From NCBI GenBank assembly GCA_964516305.1, contig CAZEZH010000110.1:1-11539 (forward strand): a DNA stretch of 11,539 nt. Direction: 5' to 3'. The stretch is from Lamprobacter sp964516305. Its GTDB lineage: Bacteria > Pseudomonadota > Gammaproteobacteria > Chromatiales > Chromatiaceae. Shown here piece after piece: positions 5,741 through 11,539 of the stretch. The notes under the pieces were generated by a model. The model worked only from the letters and a program-made list of their open reading frames with translations, was not told where the DNA came from and did no database searches. The position numbers were made by a program, and so were the translations under genes. How positions within the stretch are numbered: position 1 is the first letter of the stretch; each line of letters begins with the position of its first letter.

Positions 5741-7876
5741 ATGTCCGAGCCACTGAAGCTCAAAGTTGCCGAGGCCTTGCCAAAGGACGCCGGGCGCGGT
5801 TATGCGCGTCTTGATCCGGTCGATATCGACCGACTGGGTTTGGAACTGGGTGATATCGTGCAGATCAAGGGTGCTGCAGCGAGCGTTGCGAAGGTGATGC
5901 CCGCCTACCCGCAGATGCGGGGCAAGGGTTGCGTTCAGCTCGACGGCATCACGCGCAAGAATGCCGATGTGGCGATGGACGAGCAGGCGCTGGTGCAGCC
6001 GATGCCTTGGCAGCCGGCCCGCCAGGTGGTGCTGAACCCGACCACGGTGACACCCGATAAGCGGGATCTCGACTATATCGGGGGCCTGTTGGATGGGCTG
6101 ACGGTGGTGAAGGGGGATCTGGTGCGCGCCTCGCTGTTCGGCAGTCGGTCGGCAGATTTTACGGTGGCCGATTGCGATCCACGCGGGGCGGTGGTGATCA
6201 ACCCCACCACCTCGCTGGTGATTGGCAAGCGCAGCGAGCATGCGAAAGCAGCACCGCCCAGTACCACCATGACCTATGAGGATGTCGGTGGCCTGCGCAG
6301 CCAGGTGCAGCGTATTCGCGAGATGATCGAGCTGCCGCTGCGCCATCCGCAGGTGTTCGAGCGGCTTGGCATCGATGCGCCCAAGGGCATCTTGCTGCAT
6401 GGCCCGCCTGGCTGCGGTAAGACGCTGATTGCGCGCATCATTGCCCAGGAGAGCCACGCCAACTTCTTCAGCGTGAGCGGCCCGGAGATCGTGCATAAGT
6501 TTTATGGCGAGAGTGAGGCCCATCTGCGCAAGATCTTCGAGGAGGCAGCGCGCAAGGGGCCGAGCATCATCTTCATGGATGAGATCGACGCCATTGCGCC
6601 GCGCCGCGATAAGGTGGTCGGCGATGTCGAGAAGCGCATCGTGGCGCAGCTGTTGGCGCTGATGGATGGCTTGACGCGGCGCCAGAATCTGATCGTGATC
6701 GCGGCGACCAACCTGCCGAATGCGATCGATCCGGCCTTGCGTCGGCCGGGCCGCTTCGATCGCGAGCTGGCGATCCCGATCCCGGATCGCGTTGGTCGCC
6801 GCGAGATCCTCGAGATCCATAGTCGCGGCATGCCGCTGAATGAGGATGTGGCGCTGGCGCAGCTGGCGGAGATCACCCATGGTTTCGTCGGGGCGGATCT
6901 CGAGGCGCTGTGTCGCGAGGCGGCGATGAGCACCTTGCGCCGCCTGCTGCCGGATATCGGCGTCTCGCTGGCGGAGATGCCGATCGATCGGCTCACCGGT
7001 GTGACCGTTGATATGGAGGATTTCGTCACCGCGCTGCGCGAGGTCGAGCCCTCGGCGATCCGTGAGCTGTTCGTCGAGGTACCCGATGTCCACTGGGACG
7101 ATGTCGGCGGGTTGGATGCGATTCGACAGCGTTTGGTGGAGGCGGTCGAGTGGCCGCTGAGCTATCCGCAGCTGTTTGAGCAGGCGGGCGTTCGACCCCC
7201 GAAGGGGCTGTTGTTGGCGGGTCCGCCTGGGGTGGGCAAGACCATGATCGCGAAAGCGGTGGCGAATGAGAGCGGGGTCAATGTCATCGCCGTGAAGGGC
7301 CCGGAGCTGATGTCGCGCTACGTCGGCGAGTCTGAGGCCGGGGTGCGGGAGCTGTTTCATAAGGCGCGTCAGGCGGCACCCTGCATCATTTTCTTGGATG
7401 AGGTGGATGCGGTGGTGCCGGCGCGCGGTGCCGGTGCGACCGATTCGCATGTGGCGGAGCGGGTGCTGAGTCAGTTCTTGGCCGAGCTGGACGGATTGGA
7501 GGAGCTGAAGGGCGTGTTCGTGCTGGGCGCCACCAATCGGGCTGATCTGATCGATGAGGCCATGTTGCGCCCCGGTCGCTTCGATGAGGTGGTGGAGATT
7601 CCGCTGCCGACCGAGGTGGATCGGCGCGCCATCCTTGGCGTGCATCTGCGCGGTAAACCGGGTGCTGAGGCGATGGATGTCGAACGGCTCGCGATCAGTA
7701 CCGATGGCGCCAGCGGTGCTGAGCTGGCGGCGCTCTGCAATCGTGCGGCGCTGCGGGCGATACGCCGAGCCGTGGCGCAGGGCGGCGGTGATCCGCTGGC
7801 GGTGGCGGCCGTGCAGCTGGAGCTGGACGATATCAGCAGCGCGTTGCAGGAGCTGATGGGTCCGGACATCTGCTGA
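5741..7876 (+). CDS. CDC48/p97-type AAA+ ATPase with two ATPase rings
   Basis: A 711-residue protein. Residues 1-90 form the CDC48 N domain (KVAEALPKDAGRGYARLDP at about 8-26, then DIVQIKG and the MRGKGCVQLDGITRKNA turn). D1 has Walker A GPPGCGKT (221-228), Walker B IIFMDE (D280, E281), pore loop KFYGES and arginine-finger segment RRPGRFDRE. D2 has GPPGVGKT (494-501), IIFLDE (D553, E554), pore loop RYVGES and LRPGRFDEV. Both sites look catalytically complete. CDC48 enzymes thread and unfold proteins or pull apart complexes. Such genes are usual in archaea and eukaryotes and sporadic in bacteria. Its position between gvpH and two gvpF/L genes indicates a job in gas-vesicle assembly or remodelling, perhaps complementing or replacing the MoxR-type GvpN; that is inference. 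AGGAGA (5730-5735) lies five bases before the ATG, the best ribosome-binding site in the operon. The stop overlaps the next start by one base. Confidence 0.93.
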   Translation: MSEPLKLKVAEALPKDAGRGYARLDPVDIDRLGLELGDIVQIKGAAASVAKVMPAYPQMRGKGCVQLDGITRKNADVAMDEQALVQPMPWQPARQVVLNPTTVTPDKRDLDYIGGLLDGLTVVKGDLVRASLFGSRSADFTVADCDPRGAVVINPTTSLVIGKRSEHAKAAPPSTTMTYEDVGGLRSQVQRIREMIELPLRHPQVFERLGIDAPKGILLHGPPGCGKTLIARIIAQESHANFFSVSGPEIVHKFYGESEAHLRKIFEEAARKGPSIIFMDEIDAIAPRRDKVVGDVEKRIVAQLLALMDGLTRRQNLIVIAATNLPNAIDPALRRPGRFDRELAIPIPDRVGRREILEIHSRGMPLNEDVALAQLAEITHGFVGADLEALCREAAMSTLRRLLPDIGVSLAEMPIDRLTGVTVDMEDFVTALREVEPSAIRELFVEVPDVHWDDVGGLDAIRQRLVEAVEWPLSYPQLFEQAGVRPPKGLLLAGPPGVGKTMIAKAVANESGVNVIAVKGPELMSRYVGESEAGVRELFHKARQAAPCIIFLDEVDAVVPARGAGATDSHVAERVLSQFLAELDGLEELKGVFVLGATNRADLIDEAMLRPGRFDEVVEIPLPTEVDRRAILGVHLRGKPGAEAMDVERLAISTDGASGAELAALCNRAALRAIRRAVAQGGGDPLAVAAVQLELDDISSALQELMGPDIC

Positions 7877-8676
7877 TGGCTGTTAACGCTAGCATCGAGC
7901 TGGAGGATGGCGAGGCGCTGTATCTCTATGCCGTGGTGCGCAGCGCCGAGCCGCTGCGGTTGGATGTGCCGGGCATCGATGCCTCACGACCGCTGATGGC
8001 GTTGCACCATGCCGGCTTGACGGCGATTGTGAGTGCGGTGTTGCTGACAGCGTTTCGTGGACCGCAGGGCGAGCAGAATCTTGCCGATCTGGGCTGGCTG
8101 GGACCGCGCGCCTTGGCGCATGAGTTGGTAATCGAGCGGTTGATGGCGCAAGGTACGGTCTTTCCGCTACCGCTCGGCACGCTGTTTTCCTCGGCACAGG
8201 CGTTACGCGAGGCCTTGGATGCTCGACGCGAGCAGATTGAGTCGGTGGTGGAGCGGCTGCAGGGCTGTCGCGAGTGGGCCGTCCAGGGGCTACTGGATCG
8301 GGATGTGGCGCTTGCTGCGCGCATGGATGAGGCGGTTGCGAGCGGGCGTTATGTGCCGGCGGCGTCACTGGGGCGTCAGCATCTGGAGAAGCAGCGCCTG
8401 CGGCGCGAATTGGAGGTCGGTCTGGATGCCTGGCTGTTTGCCAAAACCGCATCGCTGGCCGAGCGCTTGCGTCGCGAGTGTTCGGGATTCACCGAGCGGC
8501 GCCTGCGCTCAGATCAGGGATTTGTCTTCAACTGGGCGGTGTTGGTGAGTCAACGGGAGACGGCGCCATTCCACCAGATGCTCGATGAGGTCCGCGCAGA
8601 GTACGCAGCTTGTGGATTGCGTTTGCTCTGTAAGGGGCCTTGGGCCCCCTATAGTTTCTGTGGTGAGAGATTCTGA
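7876..8676 (+). CDS. GvpF/GvpL-family gas-vesicle protein, first copy
   Basis: A 266-residue protein with the GvpF/L layout. An N-terminal alpha/beta domain begins LYLYAVVRS (about 15-23) with the LTAIVSAV strand, then the helix and strand LAHELVIERLMAQGTVFPLP and LGTLFSS (about 77-102), the 'H...V...G..vLP.RFGT.F' region of the family. A helical middle follows (ALREALDARREQIESVVERL onward), then an RR-rich coiled-coil segment and a C-terminal strand with CKGPWAPYSF, the usual GPWPPYSF end. GvpF and GvpL are minor vesicle proteins that bind GvpA and help to nucleate or assemble the shell; F and L cannot be told apart safely here. The start ATG shares its A with the last base of the preceding stop. 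It lies 7 bases upstream of a second, clearly different copy. FFAT-like signals and membrane segments are absent; it should be cytoplasmic. Confidence 0.92.
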   Translation: MAVNASIELEDGEALYLYAVVRSAEPLRLDVPGIDASRPLMALHHAGLTAIVSAVLLTAFRGPQGEQNLADLGWLGPRALAHELVIERLMAQGTVFPLPLGTLFSSAQALREALDARREQIESVVERLQGCREWAVQGLLDRDVALAARMDEAVASGRYVPAASLGRQHLEKQRLRRELEVGLDAWLFAKTASLAERLRRECSGFTERRLRSDQGFVFNWAVLVSQRETAPFHQMLDEVRAEYAACGLRLLCKGPWAPYSFCGERF

Positions 8677-8683
8677 GCTTGTT

Positions 8684-9442
8684 ATGGGATGCATGTTGTA
8701 CGGCATTAGCGCTGATCTCAATACAGTGCCGCAGGGCACCTCGGTCAGGGATGAAGCGGCCGATGTGGCCGATGCACCCTTGCGAGCGGTCTCTGCGCAT
8801 GGCTTGACGGCCTGGGTCGGGGAGATCCCGCACCCTCTGCAGGATGCACAAGCGGCATTGGAATTTGGCCGCGTGATCGAGGCCTATCACCAGCACATGA
8901 CCCTGATCCCGATGCGCTATGGTTGTCTCTTTGACGATGTCCCTGCCGCGCTAGCGCATCTGAACGCGCAGCGGCATCGTTATCAGAGGTTGCTGGCGGA
9001 ACTCGATGGCTGCGTCGAGCTGAGTCTGCGGATACCGGTTGCGAATCTCAGGCTGGAATCGGAGGCGGACCCGGTGCCGGGCTCTGAGCTGGATTCACAG
9101 CAGGGTGCAGGGGATCGCAGTGGGCGCTCATATCTGTTTGAGCGCAAGCGGAGGTTGGCGGCCGAGCAGGCGAGGGTGAGCGAAGCCGAGGCGCTCGATG
9201 AGCGGCTGGCCGGCCTGTTTCGGCGGCGCTCAATCGAGTCGGGCCGGTTTGCTGGGCGGGCGATGCTGTCGGTGCATTATCTAGTGCCGCGGGAGCAGGC
9301 AGGGCAGGTGGATGCGGTTCTGCGCGATGCAAGCAGGCGGCAGGCTGCAAACGCTGGCTCTGAGCCGTGGTTATTGAGCGGGCCTTGGCCTCCTTATCAT
9401 TTTTCCGCACTCGCGGAGTTCCCGCCAGCGGGCACCTCTTAG
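8684..9442 (+). CDS. GvpF/GvpL-family gas-vesicle protein, second copy
   Basis: A 252-residue member of the same family as its upstream neighbour but well diverged. It has MLYGISADL (4-12), LTAWVGEIP, the helix VIEAYHQHMTLIPMRYGCLF (about 65-84; the 'H..ltliPlRFG..f' core), a long charged helical stretch with YLFERKRRLAAEQ in the family's 'YL..K' position, and the closing strand LLSGPWPPYHFSA. I chose ATG 8684: it gives the normal family N-terminus and a 7-base gap. The open frame runs upstream into the previous gene (ATG 8585, GTG 8663), and ATG 8693 is a shorter option. Two consecutive F/L genes are usual in vesicle clusters, where the paralogues have non-redundant roles. The kinase gene follows after one base. 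Confidence 0.92.
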   Translation: MGCMLYGISADLNTVPQGTSVRDEAADVADAPLRAVSAHGLTAWVGEIPHPLQDAQAALEFGRVIEAYHQHMTLIPMRYGCLFDDVPAALAHLNAQRHRYQRLLAELDGCVELSLRIPVANLRLESEADPVPGSELDSQQGAGDRSGRSYLFERKRRLAAEQARVSEAEALDERLAGLFRRRSIESGRFAGRAMLSVHYLVPREQAGQVDAVLRDASRRQAANAGSEPWLLSGPWPPYHFSALAEFPPAGTS

Positions 9443-9443
9443 C

Positions 9444-10901
9444 ATGACCTTTGATTTCAGAAACGAAGACCGCCTGCCGCGCGGTTACAAACAGCTGTTG
9501 GATGGCATTCCCTCGTCTGTCTTGTTGGTGGATGAAGCACTGCGCATTAGTGCAGTCAATCAGCATTTTTTGCAGAAGAGTCGACGTTGTGAGGGCGATA
9601 CCGTCGGGCGCAGGATTGTGGAGGTCTTTCCGCGCGTCATCCTAGAACATACTGACTTGCAGGCGAGCATCGAGCAGGTCTTCCGCAGCGGCCAGCCGGT
9701 AGGTGAGCAGCTGAGCTATCGGGCGCCCGGTCTTTCCAACCGGGTCTATTACTATTCGATGGTCCCCTTGTCCTGTGAGAATGGTTCGAGGCGAGTGATG
9801 CTGTTCATGGAGGATGTCAGCGAGCGTTATCGCCTATCGGAAGAGATACGGCGTGTCGAGCGGCGCTTGGCCTCGGTTGTCGAAAGTGCGAGCGATATCG
9901 TGCTTTCAACGGATAACGAGGGGCGGATACTGACCTGGAATTCCGCCGCCGAGTCCCTGACGGGTTTGTCCGTCGTTGCTGTCGCGGGTCGCTGGTTCGC
10001 GGATCTCTGTGCGGAAGAGGATTCTGAGGAGGCCGCCCGAGTGCTGGAGAAGATCAAGGGCGGGAGCCAGACGCAGTCCGCAGAATGGCGGTTGACGACC
10101 GTTGATGGTCAGTCGCTCTTGGTGTCCTGGGTGTTCTCGGCCATGCGGGATGACTATGGCGAGATGAGCGGCATGGTGGCTGTTGGGCGTGATCTGACCG
10201 AGCGTCGAGAACTGGAGCTGAATCTACGCCAATCGCAAAAGTTGGCGGCGCTTGGTGTCATGGCCGGCGGTATTGCGCACGAGATTCGCAATCCCTTGTC
10301 GACCTGCTACTCCGCTGTGCAGTTTCTGGATGATCCGGATCTGGATGAGGATCTGCGCCGCGAATGCACCGATAAGATCAAGGCCAGTGTGGAGAGGGCA
10401 TCAGGCATTATTGAAAATCTGCTGCGCTTTGCGCGGCCCTCGGCCGATGATGAAATGCAAGAAACGGATTTGTGTGCGGTGCTGCGCGATACGGTTGACT
10501 TGGTCTCCAATCAGATCAAAGTCAAGCAGATCAGTTTGATATTGAATCTTGAATTACCTCATCTCTACTTGCGGGGGATTCCGAATCTTTTGCAGCAAGT
10601 GTTTCTGAATCTGATCTTAAACGGCATCAACGCCATGCCAGATGGCGGTGAGCTGAGGATTGATTTGCGCCAGGTACAAAGCCTTGCGATTGTTGATGTG
10701 ACTGATACAGGGGTCGGTATTCCCCAGAAAGAGCTGCACAAGATCTTCGATCCTTTCCAAACCAACCAGCAGACGCGAAATGGTACAGGATTAGGATTGT
10801 CGATCTGCTACTCCATCGTCCAGCGCCATCTTGGCACCATCCGGGCCACCAGTCAGGTGAGTAAAGGCAGTACCTTTCAGGTGCAACTGCCCATTCTGTG
10901 A
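9444..10901 (+). CDS. Soluble PAS-PAS sensor histidine kinase (NtrB-like)
   Basis: A 485-residue cytoplasmic kinase without transmembrane helices. Two PAS domains cover about 15-128 (IPSSVLLVDEALRISAVNQ) and 140-258 (SDIVLSTDNEGRILTWNSAA). The HisKA domain carries GGIAHEIRNPLS with phospho-acceptor H279. The HATPase domain has the N box NLILNGINAM (N393), G1 DTGVGIP (D421), an FDPF box and G2 GTGLGL (G447). The absence of membrane segments and the paired PAS domains imply an internal signal such as redox state, light, oxygen or a ligand; no haem or flavin residue can be assigned by eye. It starts one base after the second gvpF/L stop, so a sensor is embedded in the assembly operon. Likely partners are the response regulator encoded next and the NtrC-type activator at the operon's other end. 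Confidence 0.95.
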   Translation: MTFDFRNEDRLPRGYKQLLDGIPSSVLLVDEALRISAVNQHFLQKSRRCEGDTVGRRIVEVFPRVILEHTDLQASIEQVFRSGQPVGEQLSYRAPGLSNRVYYYSMVPLSCENGSRRVMLFMEDVSERYRLSEEIRRVERRLASVVESASDIVLSTDNEGRILTWNSAAESLTGLSVVAVAGRWFADLCAEEDSEEAARVLEKIKGGSQTQSAEWRLTTVDGQSLLVSWVFSAMRDDYGEMSGMVAVGRDLTERRELELNLRQSQKLAALGVMAGGIAHEIRNPLSTCYSAVQFLDDPDLDEDLRRECTDKIKASVERASGIIENLLRFARPSADDEMQETDLCAVLRDTVDLVSNQIKVKQISLILNLELPHLYLRGIPNLLQQVFLNLILNGINAMPDGGELRIDLRQVQSLAIVDVTDTGVGIPQKELHKIFDPFQTNQQTRNGTGLGLSICYSIVQRHLGTIRATSQVSKGSTFQVQLPIL

Positions 10902-10924
10902 TTGGCCTCGACCCTGGTTGCCTG

Positions 10925-11314
10925 ATGGATGAGAAGGCCGTGCTCGTGATCGATGATGAGCCTGATATTTGCTGGGCCATCAAAGGGCTTCTGCGTCAAT
11001 CGCATTATCGGCTCGTGTGCCTGCAAACGGGTGCTGAGGCCCTGTCTCGCCTGCAACATGAGCCTTTTAAGCGCATCATTCTGGATGCCAAGCTCCAAGA
11101 TATGGATTGGCTAGATTTAGCACCGCGTATCCGTGTGCTCAACCCGAATGCCTGGATTGTATTGGTTTCAGCCTTCTACTACAGCAATGACCAAGCCGTG
11201 ATCACGGCGGTTAACCAGGGCATCATTCAGCGGTTTGTGGCCAAGCCTTTCTTGCACCAGGCGCTGCTGCATGCGCTTGAGCCTCAGCACTCGGGTGGCA
11301 GTGGAGACGGTTGA
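10925..11314 (+). CDS. Single-domain response regulator
   Basis: A 129-residue stand-alone receiver with no output domain. Counting from ATG 10925, VLVIDDEPD gives the acid pair D10/D11, ILDAKL gives phospho-acceptor D54, LVSAF supplies the switch Ser, and FVAKPF the conserved Lys. The loop after D54 reads AKLQDMDWLDL: the usual Pro and the following Gly (as in KLPDMDGL) are replaced by Gln and Trp. An in-frame GTG at 10898 would overlap the kinase stop by four bases (GTGA), as seen at 3714, and give 138 residues; I prefer ATG 10925 because receivers normally begin close to the first strand. As a receiver without an effector it may act as a phosphate shuttle or sink between the kinase and the NtrC-type activator, or bind a partner protein. 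It is the last gene before the sigma-54 promoter region. Confidence 0.88.
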   Translation: MDEKAVLVIDDEPDICWAIKGLLRQSHYRLVCLQTGAEALSRLQHEPFKRIILDAKLQDMDWLDLAPRIRVLNPNAWIVLVSAFYYSNDQAVITAVNQGIIQRFVAKPFLHQALLHALEPQHSGGSGDG

Positions 11315-11323
11315 GCAATGGAC

Positions 11324-11340
11324 GCCAGCCGGTGGCTGGC
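11324..11340. repeat. Perfect 7-bp hairpin after the response-regulator gene
   Basis: GCCAGCC-GGT-GGCTGGC starts 10 bases after the stop codon. It would form a stable stem in RNA, but no T run follows, so it is not a typical intrinsic terminator. It may protect the 3' end of the operon mRNA or be part of the dyad cluster upstream of the sigma-54 promoter. Confidence 0.6.
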
Positions 11341-11363
11341 AAGCGAGGATTGGGGAGCGGCTG

Positions 11364-11419
11364 CCATAGCTATGGAAGGTCTTCCCTGGTGAGTTGATCA
11401 GTATATCAGATGATCTGAT
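11364..11419. promoter_or_regulatory. Dyad cluster: candidate activator-binding sites (UAS)
   Basis: Three dyads lie close together: the perfect palindrome CCATAGCTATGG (11364-11375), GGAAG-GT-CTTCC (11374-11385) and ATCAGA-TGA-TCTGAT (11405-11419). If transcription starts near 11520 they are centred about 150, 140 and 108 bases upstream, the range used by NtrC-type activators. Which one, if any, is bound by the Fis-type domain of the activator cannot be decided from sequence. Confidence 0.5.
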
Positions 11420-11455
11420 TTAGTTGGCAGTTGTCATTGATGAATGTAGACGAGA

Positions 11456-11468
11456 AATCAATGGCTTA
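11456..11468 (+). promoter_or_regulatory. IHF-binding site between the dyads and the -24/-12 promoter
   Basis: AATCAATGGCTTA fits the IHF consensus WATCARNNNNTTR at every specified position. It lies about 28 bases before the -24 element and 36 bases after the nearest dyad, where IHF bends DNA to bring an activator to sigma-54 polymerase. The consensus is short, so chance matches occur; the position makes this one credible. Confidence 0.6.
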
Positions 11469-11494
11469 TGCGTTTTTTCGTTGTCCTTCAATAT

Positions 11495-11510
11495 TGGCCC
11501 GGCTGTTGCT
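11495..11510 (+). promoter_or_regulatory. Sigma-54 (-24/-12) promoter reading out of the window
   Basis: TGGCCCGGCTGTTGCT matches TGGCACGNNNNTTGCW at all fixed positions but one (C for A). The GG at 11496-11497 and GC at 11508-11509 have the required ten-base separation. Transcription would start near 11520 and run rightward. It lies after the kinase and regulator genes, preceded by an IHF match and dyads, and the same operon encodes an activator for this polymerase form. The driven gene is beyond the window; gvpA or another structural vesicle gene is the obvious guess. Confidence 0.75.
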
Positions 11511-11539
11511 CTATCTCTAAGTGACAGCGCAACCGCGTT

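Noticed and set aside
5159..7645. An 828-codon open frame on the minus strand across the Hsp20 and CDC48 genes
   Set aside because: It mirrors the codon pattern of two well-recognised plus-strand genes, its translation is rich in His, Arg and Gln with no family resemblance, and long antisense frames are common in high-G+C genes.
8633..8650. GC-rich hairpin at the end of the first gvpF/L gene taken as a terminator
   Set aside because: The bases encode the conserved GPWAPY motif and no T run follows; the downstream gene continues the operon.
11318..11392. A 24-codon open frame after the response regulator (starts MDASRWLASEDWG)
   Set aside because: Its start spans the hairpin at 11324-11340, it has no ribosome-binding site, and the faint resemblance to a transposase N-terminus is too short to support.
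11423..11439. A second -24/-12-like element (TTGGCAGTTGTCATTGA)
   Set aside because: Spacing between the GG and the -12 element is one base too long and the -12 lacks GC; the element at 11495-11510 is much better.

Overview
The window looks like a chromosomal contig from a gas-vacuolate proteobacterium. A purple sulfur gammaproteobacterium (Chromatiaceae) is my best guess, from the gene content (GvpF/L proteins, a GvpH-like Hsp20 and a CDC48-type ATPase), the high G+C codon use and the palindromic repeats. This is an inference; no rRNA or marker gene is present.

The left third (1-3126) is an accessory, decayed region. It starts with the 3' end of a small antitoxin-like gene, followed by a complete Phd/PIN (VapBC-type) toxin-antitoxin pair with a 9-bp dyad operator. 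Next comes debris from a polysaccharide locus: a 22-codon scrap of a family-4 glycosyltransferase and a frameshifted C-terminal remnant of a family-2 glycosyltransferase, separated by a 31-bp tandem repeat. Two diverged copies of a MITE-like element with inverted ends follow, then a 20-bp minisatellite interrupted by a 100-N assembly gap. A minus-strand orphan gene (186 aa) and a roughly 560-bp non-coding stretch with a tandem duplication and a strong hairpin close the region.

The right two thirds (3127-11314) is one compact co-directional operon of eight genes, most overlapping or separated by a few bases: an uncharacterised 196-aa protein, an NtrC-type sigma-54 activator, a GvpH-like Hsp20, a two-ring CDC48/p97-type AAA+ ATPase, two GvpF/L gas-vesicle proteins, a soluble PAS-PAS histidine kinase and a single-domain response regulator. 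No gvpA shell gene is present. The operon appears to hold the regulatory and assembly/chaperone genes of a gas-vesicle locus whose structural genes should lie just outside the window.

The last 200 bases (11315-11539) form a regulatory region with the classical sigma-54 layout: several dyads (candidate activator sites), an exact IHF consensus match, then a -24/-12 element matching the consensus at all but one fixed position. It points to the right, out of the window. The likely circuit is: kinase senses a cytoplasmic signal, phosphorylates the response regulator and/or the NtrC-type activator, and the activator fires the sigma-54 promoter of the downstream genes (possibly gvpA). The Hsp20, CDC48-like ATPase and GvpF/L proteins would then assist assembly.
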